A stretch of DNA of 28,557 bases from Euprymna scolopes (lineage: Eukaryota; Mollusca; Cephalopoda; Sepiida; Sepiolidae). Shown here one piece after another: positions 1 through 10,900 of the stretch. The position numbers and the translations under genes were made by a program. Below the pieces are notes generated by a model. That model ran no database searches, was not told where the DNA came from, and saw only the letters and a program-made list of their open reading frames with translations. Positions within the stretch are counted from its first letter, which is position 1; every line of letters begins with the position of its first letter. Location: contig CM044502.1 of NCBI GenBank assembly GCA_024364805.1, forward strand, positions 73,849,479-73,878,035, given 5' to 3'.

Positions 1-339
1 TTTTTTTTTTTTTTTGTTAAAAATCTGGTTAAGAGTGAAGGCAGGTGAGAGGGGAGGCAGTAAAGGCAAACTTTGGGGAGGGGGAGCATCAGCCCCATCA
101 CTGTGCCTCTTATATCTGCTCAAGTTCTCCCACTTATTTTGTTTTTAACGTATTGAATGTTCTTGATCAGATTTGCTGCCAAGTGCTAAAATGCACACTG
201 CTGCAGAGAAAGAGAGGGATTCGATCGCTGAACTGGTTTCTTTCTTTAATTAATTGGTGGCAGCAAAAAAAAATAAAGATAAAAAAGAACTTAAGTGAGT
301 AATGGTCAGTATTTGTGGATCAAAGTGAATCAAACAACA
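1..339. other. left edge, downstream of the presumed gene end
   Basis: It opens with a 15-base T run. No gene, RNA or repeat family is recognised. It could be distal 3' UTR or intergenic. Confidence 0.4.
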
Positions 340-356
340 GTCAAATGGCAAAAGTG

Positions 357-362
357 TTTATT
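357..362 (-). terminator. candidate polyadenylation signal AATAAA
   Basis: A minus-strand AATAAA hexamer lies downstream of the stop codon. It is the only canonical hexamer I found between the stop and the window edge; ATTAAA variants occur lower, for example near 246-251. Position and orientation fit the gene, but a hexamer alone is weak evidence. Confidence 0.4.
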
Positions 363-599
363 TTTTCCCCTGGTCAGTGGATGTCCAGCAAGCAGGTCAA
401 CATCATCTGAGGGAAGGGAGAGGGAGAGAAGAATCATTTTTCTTTTTTCTGGCAGAGACCATCTTAGTCTGACACAATCAACAGTTTTTTTGTTTCATTT
501 CTTGCAGTTGGAAAAGAGTGGAGAAAACAGAAAAAAATGGGGGAGGGGACAGGACAGGGCAAGCATGGCCATTTCTATCCATCACTTTTTGTTAACAGC

Positions 600-601
<2 letters not shown>

Positions 602-661
<60 letters not shown>

Positions 662-664
662 ATA
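602..664. repeat. (TA)n microsatellite
   Basis: About 60 bp of almost perfect alternating TA lies inside the presumed 3' UTR. It creates spurious Tyr-Ile open frames on both strands. Confidence 0.97.
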
Positions 665-731
665 GTCCTCTCCACTCTCTCCCAGTCAACTGTCTGTGCA
701 GCTAAGAGTGGCTCTGTGAGCAACTCACAAC

Positions 732-734
<3 letters not shown>

Positions 735-763
<29 letters not shown>
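735..763. repeat. (CA)n microsatellite
   Basis: About 14 CA units lie in the presumed 3' UTR; on the transcript strand this is (TG)n. Confidence 0.95.
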
Positions 764-1038
764 AGAAATATTGTACAATTTAGACAAGAAAAAGGCAACA
801 TCAGTATATACAAGAAACAACTTCCAAAATATATTTTAGGATTTCTCAACAGTTATGTGTATCCGTCTCAATCCAAAATTAGAGTTCTTTTGTTTTTCTT
901 TCTTCAGACAGCTGAAACTTCTCTTCAGAACTTGTTGAAAAATCTTGATATGAAAGGGAGAAGAGGAGAGAGGGGAGGAAAGAAAGATTTAAAAAAAAAT
1001 AAAATAAAAATAATCAAGATTATTCTGGTTCTAATACC

Positions 1039-1046
1039 TATGTACA
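1039..1046 (-). promoter_or_regulatory. Pumilio-type element (UGUACAUA) in the 3' UTR
   Basis: The minus strand reads TGTACATA, matching the UGUANAUA consensus bound by PUF proteins. A second match, TGTATATA, lies at 805-812. In AT-rich sequence such octamers arise by chance, so function is only suggested. Confidence 0.25.
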
Positions 1047-2414
1047 AATATTTATAGGTAAATGACAACGTTGTCTGTGTTATCTTTATGAACCAATATT
1101 TTTTTGTCTGGTTTGTACATAACTTTCCTTTTGTCCTGGCAGATGATAAAATGGGCAAGGGTGGGGAGGGGATTAAAAAAAAATTCATAGTAAAATTCGT
1201 TGTTAAAAGTTTTCTTTCCATTTCATTAATCACTAATTGTCATATAGAAAAGGAAAAGATTGAGAAAGGAAGAGAGGCAAACCACCAGGACACAGCCATT
1301 AACTGCCATTCAATTAACAAGTGTCATACCATCACCAATCCTACATGGTCACATCGATATATAGATATGCAGATGTTTGTGTATATGCCAAAAATGTTTG
1401 TTTCTTTCAAAACAGGCAATGCTGCACCTACATCGAAACCATTAGTAAATCCATAAATCTGTATGAAACAATAACACTCATTACAGCATTGCGCTTTCCT
1501 GTACAGTTTTTTTCTTAATATAACTTTAATTGAGGGTGGGGATGGGGTTAAGAAGGAAGGGAAATAAAAGTAAATCAAAGGGGAAATTTCTCTCTGCTAG
1601 TCTGTGATGGTATTAAACCCAAAATATTTGCAGAGTCGCAAACCTTTTTCTTCTTTTTGTTGTGTGTGTGTGTTGCAAGTTTTTTTTGATGTTTAAATAT
1701 TGTTGCTTCCTTCTCGTGATGACACTCACAGGTGGGGTTGGAGGGGCAGGTAAGGGTGAATTGCAAGCTGTGTTTCCATCTCGGTGAATGTAACAATTTA
1801 GGTTATGTAACAAACTGTCATGGTTGCATATCATCAGAGATTTCCGCAGTCCACAAAGCAGACTAGAGCTGCAGGCACTTTGCGATACAACAATCAACAA
1901 ATCCTGCGGGCAGGCATTTCAGTTTCTTCTTTTCCTCCTTCATTTCTTCTTGTCTCCATGTTTTTAATTCTCAAACCGGTAATTCATGGTTATGATGAAT
2001 GAGAACAAGAAGCTTGAAAAACAAAAACAAAAACAAAACCATTTTTTTCTTTAGAGTTTTTGTTGATGGAATGAGCATATATCAGATGCAAGCATAATTG
2101 TTGCTGTTGTTGTTGTTGGTAGAGTCAGTTTTCATTGACACTGCATCTTTTTTTGTTGTTGAGAAATTATATATGTCCGTTTCCATTGAAATAAGTCAAT
2201 GAACTTGGTCATAGCACTGAGAGCTGGAAGGTTAGCTAGCCGATCATCACTGGTGCATCCTCGCGGCTTGACAAGCAGCTGTTGATAACACCATAAAAAC
2301 TGTCAGCCTCCCAGAGCACCCTCCCTTTCTTGTTCATTTACTTATGAACTGGGAGTGAATGTAAAGACTAGTTCATTATTACTGGCTTAGTTTTCCATAT
2401 ATAAACATTTCATT

Positions 2415-2486
2415 TTAACATTTATCCGATAATAATTGCTCAAGAAGACTTCCACCTTTAACATCTGCTTTACGGTCTTCACATGT
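2415..2486 (-). CDS. NCOA: NCOA-like terminal coding exon with C-terminal LxxLL box
   Basis: A strong acceptor (a CTCTCTCTCT tract, then TTTCAG at 2487-2492) opens a 72-nt phase-0 coding segment of 23 codons plus TAA. It ends KGGSLLEQLLSDKC. LLEQLL contains an LxxLL nuclear-receptor box three residues after a Gly-Gly and close to the stop. Human SRC-1a ends in a similarly placed KSLLQQLLTE box, so this is a plausible orthologous terminus. The exon is too short for ordinary ORF detection and was found by phase-matched splice-site reading. It sits 6.95 kb from exon 8. Confidence 0.72.
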   Translation of the reverse strand, partial: TCEDRKADVKGGSLLEQLLSDKC

Positions 2487-3270
2487 CTGAAAGAGAGAGA
2501 GAGAAATATGAAACCTTACAATTGAAATAATCAGTATAAAAGTTTTACTGAATTATAAATATTAATTCCGTTAAATTCACACAAAAGGTGGGTTAATATC
2601 TCAATAGTGTATTATTACTAGAGCTCAAAATATAGGAATTTGATAAATAGACATTAATAATAAAAACATAGTGGTCAATATTAATCAAGGTTAATACTCC
2701 TCAAACAAAGTAATCTATATTTTGCTAAATGATTTGTTAGATTACAAATAAGAGGAACCATAATATGGAAAATAAGAGAAGTGAAAATACGGATGTTGTT
2801 TGTATAAGGGCATATATAAATATAATAAATATGACAGGAGAATGGATAAAGCGTAAGAAAGTGACTTTCTCAGTAATGATGCTCATAAAAAAAAAGATAA
2901 TTTTGATTAAAAACAGATTAGTAAAAAATATGAAAATGAGAAAATAGTGCAGTAAAATTGTATTTGAGTGGAAAATGATATAAGCAAATTCTAAATAAAT
3001 TAAAAAAGTAACTAATAAAACAATGTGAAGAAAAGTTGAAATAAAACTTTACATTTCGATAGAAAATATTTAAGATAATAGTAAATGTTTTTTTTTTAAT
3101 ATGAAACAAATGAGTACAGCCAGGAATTAAAAAGTTAAAACATTGCAATAAAACTATATGAAAATTAAATTGAGAATAACAGATAGGGAAGAAAAGTTAA
3201 ATATTGCTGAAAATTGCTTAAATTTTGATTAAAAATAAAAGATAAAAAAATTATTAGTGGTTAGAGTAGA

Positions 3271-3317
<47 letters not shown>

Positions 3318-4938
3318 CCAACAAAACTGGAAATTATTGGCAGGAGAAATGTGTGGAGGTTGAATGAAGAACACGTGATGATGCAGCATTGCTTACAGGA
3401 AATGTATAAGAACAATAGAATATGTTGTTGGATGTAAGAGACTAGACTTGCTAGTAGACGGAAGGGCCCTCAAGACAGTGTGAATATGTTCTGTGAAAAG
3501 TGTATCAAAGAAAAGCAGAAATGAAAGATTCAGTCGATAAAACATTTAGTGAATAAGGCGGTGTATCAGGGGGGCAAAGAGGGAAGCTGAAATCGCCAGA
3601 TTTCCAGATATAAAAGGGATGATCAAAAGAATGAAGTAGTACAAGGTGCCTTCAATAAGTTTTCAAACTTTTTTGTACAGACATTAAAAATTGCTGTAGA
3701 CTCTTAAAAATTCAGTATGTTATTCTACATATCTTCTGAGATGGCAGCCAATTTTTAGGATTTCAGGTTCAAATGAACAGCTACAACAGGAATTGGAATA
3801 CACCGTGCTAAAGCTTGACTGTCACAGCTGGTGAATTTCAAAAATGCAATCTGGACGTGAGGACACTGTAGAAGAACGATATTCAATAAAATTCTGTTTT
3901 ATACTTGGAAAAAAATGCCACAGAAACGTATGGAATGCTTCAGACTGCTTTTGAAACATCTTGCATGAATCGAGCATTGGTTTTTGAGTGGCATTCAAAA
4001 AAGGCAGGGGGTCTGTGAGGGATGATGAGAGGTGTGGGATGAGTAATGAAGTCAGAACACCAGAGTTGATTAACCAAATAAAGAATTTCATGGATAAGGA
4101 CTGCTGTGTGTCTATAGAGACAACAAGTGAACACACAATTATTCGTGAGGAACTGATTGGTTGGTTGTTTTGTTTTACGACATATCAACCCTTTTCAGGT
4201 TATTTAATGCCGAATCTGGTGATTTTGAAGAACGATTTTTTAATATAGTATATTTGTTTTTTAAGTCAAATTCTATTTAACCCATAGTTGGGACCCTAAC
4301 AGGTGCTACCACTCCGGGTCAGAGTGGACCTGGGAGCAATGGCAATTAAAGGGTGGCTCCACACTCCCTAAGGCCTGCAAGCTGCGGCCCTTCGTGAGGA
4401 ACTGAGATGCAGAAGATTTGTGCAAAGTTTATCTCAAAAGGTGCTCCATCTTTGTCACAGACTTATTTGACTAAGATGGGCATCAAGACAGTTCCTCACC
4501 CTCCCTATAGTCTAGACCCCACTCCCTGTGACTTTTGGTTATTCTCTAAACTCAAGGAAAACCTTAAAGGTTGTCGTTATGAGACAATTGAAAAGATGAA
4601 ACAGGCTGTGATGAGGGTCATTGACACGGTCATACAAGAGGACTTCGATGGGGCCTTCCAGAAGTTGCAATGATACAACAAGTGTATTGTAGCTGGAGGA
4701 GATTATTTCGAAGGAAACTAGAGTTCCATGTGTATACTATCAATAAAAGTGCCCATATGAAAAAAGTCTGGAAACTTATTGAAGGCACCTCAATCATTAG
4801 ATTGACTGATTGGTTTTACGGCATATCAACCTATGTGGTCATTTAATGTCAGAGTCCTTTTCTTCATATACATTAATACTTATAAGTTTTATGTACGTAT
4901 CTGGTGTTCAGTGTCTATGTTTAAATAGTTAGATAAGG

Positions 4939-4971
<33 letters not shown>

Positions 4972-7900
4972 GTTGAGTAACCCTGTTATCTTCAAATATT
5001 TGAGAATGGTAGTTGGGTCTACATGAGTGAATATATCCTTTACAGTTTTTTTTTATTATATAGATTCAGTTGGTTTGTTTTTAAGTCTTTGCATCTTGTT
5101 AATATATGATTGACAGTGTATGGTTCCTGGCAGGGTATGCAGAGTGGGTCTTCTTTTTTGAGTAGGTAGGAGTGTGTTATAGAGGTATGACCTATTCGGA
5201 GTCTTGTTATTATAACTTCCTCCTTTCTGGTCATTCTTTTGTTTGGTTTCTGTTTTCCTATGGTTTCCTTAATTTGTTATAGCTTGTTTTTAGTGCAGGA
5301 GTTCCACGACTCTTGCCATGTGTTTCTAATATATTTGTTAATGATTTGTTTTAGATCGGCACGAGGGATCTTATCTTTGGTTATGATTAAATTTAGTGCT
5401 GCTTTTGCTGCTTTGTCAGCTCTATCGTTACCCTTTATGTTGATATGACTGGGTATCTAACAGAAAAGGACGTTTTTATTATTAGAAATATTATCAAATC
5501 TATTTAGGGGTTTTCGTGATTATTGGGTTCGTTGGTTTCCTGTTTTCCAGTGTTTTGAGTACTGATTTGGCATCTGAGTAGATAATGAATTGTTCATCTT
5601 TAGAAGATTCTATAAGATCGAGTGCCATACCAATGGCCGATACTTCAGCACTGTAGATCCGATGCTTTGTCTGGTAATCTTTTGATTAGGATTGTTTTAT
5701 TGTGTATGGCTGCACATCCAACATTATCTCCATCTTTTGAACCGTCTGTATAAATTGTTGAGTGTTTGGAATATTCATCTTTAATTATTTGGAATTTTTC
5801 TGGATATATGATTGGATTGGTTTTTGTTTTAGGATACTTAATTAGGTCTGATATCATTTTTGGCCGTTTTCTTAGCCAGGGGGGATATTTAAGTTTTACA
5901 GATTCGTGTATTGTTGCAATATCTATCTGGGATTTATTTATGGATTCTTCCATACGTTGGCTAAATGGTTTTATAGCATTTTCTTTTCTATCAAAGAGGT
6001 TTTTGTATTGGGGGTGGAAGACATATTTATAGGCAGGATTAATTGGACATGAAGCCAATTTTGTATAATATTGTAGTTTTAGTTTTTCTCTTCTAAGTGA
6101 CAATGAGGGTTCATCTGTTTCTACATACAAGCTTTCAAATGGGGAGGTGGGGAAAGCCCCTAGAGCCAATCTTAGCCCTTGGTGATGTATTGTGTCTAAT
6201 TCCTTTATGTAGGACTTTCTTGCGGATCCATAGATATAGCATCCATAACCCAATTTGGATCTGACAAGGGATCTGTATAATTTAAGTATTGAGTCTTTGT
6301 CTGCACCCCAGTCTGTATGAGCTACTACTTTTAAGAATTGGATGGCTTTGTTGCATTTTTGTTTGAGGTATTTAATATGAGGAATAAAAGTTAGCTTTCT
6401 ATCAAAGATAATGCCCAAATATTTATACTAATCAATTACAGGTATTATTTCATTGTCCAGTTTCAATATTGGGTCATGGTGCATTTTCCGGATTTGGCAG
6501 AAATAGATGGCTTTTGTTTTTTCTTTTGAAAATTTAAACACATTTTTTGTTGTCCATTCATTTATTTTGTTTAGACACAGTTGTAAATGGCGTCCTATTC
6601 TTGTAATATATTTTGATCTATAACAGATCAGGAAATCATCCACATTAGAGGGCACATCTGTTCCTACATTTTTAACAATGTTATTTATTTTAATGCTAAA
6701 GAGTGTGACAGACAGGATGCTTCCTTGTGGTACACCCATTTCTTTTTTTTTACTGATGGATAGGGTATCACCTAATCGTACATTAAATTGTCTATCATTT
6801 ATAAAATTTGTGATAAAAATGGGCATTCTGCCTTTTAATTCTAGTTCTTGCAGATCTTTTATAATGCCATGCCTCCATGCTGAGTCGTATGCTTTTTCAA
6901 TATTAAAAAAAAGAAGAAAAAAAAAAAAAAAAACTGCTGTAAGATGTTCTTTCTTGATGAAGGCTTCTTTGATGAAGGTTTCTAGACAAATCAGGTGGTC
7001 CATGGAGCTTCTTTCATTCCTAAATCCTGACTGATAATCTGTAATCAGATTATTTGTCTCAAGGTACCATACTAATCTGCTGTTAATCATTCTTTCCATT
7101 ATTTTGGAAATACAGTTAGTGAGTGCTATAGGTCGGTAACTTATGGGATTTGTAGAGTCCTTTGATAATTTAGATATAAAGATCACTATGGTCTTCCTCC
7201 ATATTTCAGGGACATTGCCACTTTCCTAAATATAATTGATATATTGTTCCACTCTTTCACTGTATATCTAATCTTTAATTCTTTTAAAAGTGAGTATATA
7301 TGTTCTTGTTTCAATCTGTCTTTTTTAATTGTGACTTTTTTTGCTTCAATAACTCCTTGGTCTTTTAATGCAGTTTTCATCTCTTTTATTGAGAATAGGG
7401 TTAATTCTTTGCTCCTTATCAGCCTATTTGACGTATTTAGCCTTTTATGTGGAAATACTTTTATTTCTATCTGTCAAATGTTTTCAACATCTTTTTGTTA
7501 TTCACTTCTCCCAATAAAGTGCCATCACAGTTTCTTTACTGATTCAGGTTAAATTTTTGCAATATCACTTTTTGAATTTTGAAAGGAGATAATTTAGTCA
7601 GTGGATTCTCCTTCAGTCGGGTTCCAGCACAAAGAATTTTGAGAGGGGTCTCTCATCGTCTATTGCTTCATACTTTCTCTTGGATTTTTTAGTTATTCAT
7701 AGGTTTTTTTTTTTATTCATTGTTCATGCTTCCCACCCACCTAATTCCTAATATTGAGACATGTTGAGGGGGAAATCCATTCACCTCAATATGTTAGGGC
7801 TGCATGGACAGTATACTCAGGAGCGTAAGAAGCATCGAGCCCCTGCTGGACATCTGTTGCTCAACCTAAGTATCGAGTCACTTTCAGGTGTTTGAGAGTT

Positions 7901-10900
7901 GTCTAGCTTGTGTTTTCCGTTCTGATTGACCCTCAGCCACCGCTTTCTACTATATAGTTGGGTAGTATAATCACGTATAAGTGATGAGTTGGGGGGGGTG
8001 TTAGTTCAGTGTTTTAGTATGGGTTGTATATAGTAAAGCTGGCATGACCAGCTGATTGATTGGATCGGGCCTCTCTGACCTCCATTCTAGTCAAAGTGGA
8101 GTGTTGTAAGTTAATGACCTTTTATCACCATAGTCATCAGCTGCGCAGCCACCAGGATCCTGTCCCCAGACATCACCGGCTGTCGCCCACAGCATAACAG
8201 ATGGCCTCATTGAGGGGCTTTTACCCTCTGGAGAGGTGCAGTCAGCGAATATCTACAGCTTCAACTGACAGGGCGATAATTATTGTTAGGCTAATTTTTT
8301 TTTTTTTTTTGCATATCAACCCTTTTTTGAGTTCTTCAATGCTGAATCCAACAATTCTTAAAAAAGTTCTATGTTTCAAGTTGGTTATATCTTTAAGTAA
8401 TTACTCATTGATTGAGCCTTGCAAATGTTATTTAGTGTGTTTTAAGTCAGGAAGCTAGTGGGAAAGTGGGGGAGGAAAAAAAAAGCCACAGTTGGTAATT
8501 ATGATGAAATAAAAACTAAAAAACACTATTCTGTATCTACTGAATGAAAAATGTTATATGCCAAAAACAAAATGCATTAGACCAAATACTTAGTGATAAT
8601 TGATAAAATTAGTTTAAGCCATTAAAGCGACAAAGCACATACTTTACATCTGTCTGCCCTAATTTTTTTATGAAAATAGTTTTATTTTAATTATGTAATG
8701 TTTTAAATTTTTCTTATATTTTTTTATAAAAGATTCATTATTTGTATTAAAACTAATCACTTCAGCAATTTTAAATCTCATTTGAATTTATTTTTATAAT
8801 TTAAAATATAAAATTGCATACTAATGCTTACATTTAAAGAATTCATAATTTATGATATTCTACCAATTCTACAAATGTGTTCCAAAGTAGAATGTCCTGT
8901 TTAAATTCTTTCATAACATTTTCCAAAGTTAGATCCTTTAAAATTTGGTATCCTTATCTCAGTTGGTTTCAAACTTATGAAACTCTTGGGATGCTAAATT
9001 CTCTCTACCTCCATCTTAATTATCTACATCATTCATCACATACTACAGGGTGACCCCCCCCCCCAAAAAAAACGGGTCCCAACTCTAATTAGGCCCAGTT
9101 TCTTAGTGTTTTGTCCGAATGAAATGAAACTTTGGTCATAATTAGTTTATTATATTCAAAACATCACATTAAAACACTAGGGTCTTTGGCCTTTTTTTTC
9201 TCCGTTCTACAGCATATGTTCTAGATGGCCTCCATTTAGCTTTTGTTTTTTTTGGGGTCACCCTGTATAACATGTTTATTATTCACCTTTCTTTCATTAT
9301 CTAAAATATTTATGCACAGTGACGAGATAACAGAACCAGTTTTAACAGTATACAGATTAAAAACGTTTAAAAGAGACTGTATATAAAACCAACTGAAAAC
9401 TAACAAGATGTTCATTTTAAAATATAATAAAAGTACATACCCTATTATGTTCACCATGTATAACATTGACCAGGTTTGGAGAATGAGGAGGTGGAATACC
9501 TGGTTTAACTGGAGACTGACTGCGCCCTCGACTGTTGCCCACACCCATAAGTTGATTACGGAATAATGCAGTTGCTTTATTACTATCTTCATTTGCTGGA
9601 AGGGGAAAAATAATTATACAAAAACAGAAAAATTTATACACAAAAAAAAAAGTCTTCAAGGGACATGTTATATATGTACAACTAAAATTTTTTTTTTCAG
9701 TAAGTGTATTCAACATTTTATTTACTTTCAATGTTCTGTGAATTTTTGTCTAACTTGATAGAAAATTCAACAAAATCAATGGCACAAAAATCATCCTCTG
9801 AAACGAAGAGAATGTATAGATTTTACTTTTCGTTTTAGTTAAAAAATAAGTTCACATTATAACTCAGATGAAAAGTTATGGAATTTGATTTATTTTAACA
9901 AGTTGCAAAAATATACAAAAATAGAGAGCATGTATTAAATGCAAACAAGCTGTAATAATAACAGCATCCAACAGCTACAATGTTTTAGTATCGCTGTTTT
10001 TCTTTCTATTATAGCTTTTTTTTTTTTTTTTTTAAACAAAATTCTAAAAACTAAAAACCTTTGCTGGCATGTGGAAGTTTCAAATAAAATTTCATTTCTA
10101 TTTTTTACATTAAAATTACTAGCTGTACCTGCCCGACCACGCATTGCCGTGCCTGAGTTTAGTTGACGTAAGTATTAGATTGACTGGTATCTCAGATACG
10201 CGCACGCACACACATACAGAAAGAAACACACACGAAGCACACACACACAAAAAACAGCATAGACGCACATCCACGAACACACGCAAAACAAACTCACAGG
10301 CACACACAAAAACACATGGATGCACACACAAACTCATATACACACATGCACTAACTTTACAAATTGTAAGTAGACAGTAGGCTGCAAAGTTATACATAAG
10401 GAGATTTTGAAGTACATCAAATGTCAATTTACGGTTATTATTAAACGTTAGAGTCAAGCAATATAGTTAACTGTGTAAAGAAAAAACAAAGAAAATTGCC
10501 TTGTAAGAAGAATCAAAGTAGAAAAAAAAAAAAATGCTAACCGTAATTTTTAAGTTTTTTTTTTTTTTGGGCCAATTTTTCAATATTTGTCACCTGAAAG
10601 ATCGAGCTTGAAAACAATATCGATCTGATCAAGAACCATTGCGTGTGTCGAAAGTTTTTTGCAAACATACATTCACACAAACCAATGATTGAGTTTTATA
10701 TTATAGATGAATAGGAAATTGGAAAGAGGATGTTGGCTCCATGATTTCTTGAGCCAACTACGGTCGGTGTAATTAGAAAACCCATGGAAAGAGTAGAATT
10801 CGTTCTGGTGACAACTGGTAGTAGTGGTAAACTTTATCTACGATATAAAAGAGAAAATGTGTGTGTTCGTGTGTGTGCGCACGTTTTTTTGTATGTCCAC

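Larger units (their letters stand above)
340..2414 (-). other. probable 3' UTR of the NCOA-like gene
   Basis: The stretch after the TAA has no convincing coding potential on either strand and no recognisable transposon. It contains a (TA)n, a (CA)n, A/T-rich patches and a CAA-type run on the minus strand. An AATAAA lies on the minus strand at 357-362 (TTTATT on plus), so cleavage near 335-345 would give a UTR of about 2.07 kb. The exact end is not known; a longer UTR reaching the window edge is possible. Confidence 0.5.
3644..4790 (+). mobile_element. mariner-family DNA transposon, internally deleted, with a nested insertion
   Basis: The ends are terminal inverted repeats of about 30 bp: AGGTGCCTTCAATAAGTTTT on the left and its near-complement ending TTATTGAAGGCACCT on the right, with a few mismatches. 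A clean TA duplication is not visible. Between them lie N- and C-terminal parts of a mariner transposase of the type also found as FLJ37770-like sequences. The central catalytic part is missing and a 249-bp SINE-plus-duplication block interrupts the rest. A full copy would be about 1.3-1.5 kb, so this one cannot encode transposase. Confidence 0.88.
4791..7560 (-). mobile_element. I-clade-like LINE (APE/RT/RNase H type), 5'-truncated, degenerate
   Basis: Minus-strand reading from 7400 to 5040 gives successive RT, RNase H and C-terminal Cys/His segments. A 3' UTR follows, ending near 4791 with GGTTGATATGCCGTAAAAC and CAATCAGTCAATC repeats. Its 3' end abuts the right inverted repeat of the mariner. 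The left side of the coding region (endonuclease and ORF1) is not recognised, so the copy is 5'-truncated somewhere around 7400-7600. No target duplication was found. Confidence 0.82.
2487..9440 (-). other. intron 8 of the NCOA-like gene
   Basis: This is a 6.95-kb intron bounded by GTATGT and TTTCAG. From the transcript's 3' side: 2500-3270 is AT-rich with nothing recognised; 3272-3315 is a poly-A run; 3330-3640 is unclassified. Then come the mariner with its SINE-like insert, the I-type LINE, an unclassified moderately GC-richer stretch (7560-8280), a retroelement 3' end (8290-8460), plain AT-rich DNA (8460-9040) and a MITE. Confidence 0.75.

Noticed and set aside
45-1900. Several open stretches of 60-136 codons on both strands near the left end
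   Set aside because: They run through TA/CA microsatellites and A/T-rich UTR, have no family resemblance, and fall in the presumed 3' UTR of the minus-strand gene.
5766-6032. Plus-strand hydrophobic open frame resembling a membrane protein
   Set aside because: It is antisense to the LINE RT/RNase H region, whose minus-strand reading is clearly the real one.
7560-8290. LTR or other long-terminal-repeat element
   Set aside because: No paired terminal repeats and no gag/pol/env-like frame were found; it was left unclassified.
10197-10350. CRISPR-like array of short repeats
   Set aside because: The repeats are irregular CA-rich words with no constant unit or spacer length; this is eukaryotic microsatellite-like DNA.
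10144-10457. Thr/His-rich (plus) and Cys/Val-rich (minus) open frames
   Set aside because: They are produced by a CA-rich repetitive stretch inside the Helitron-like block.
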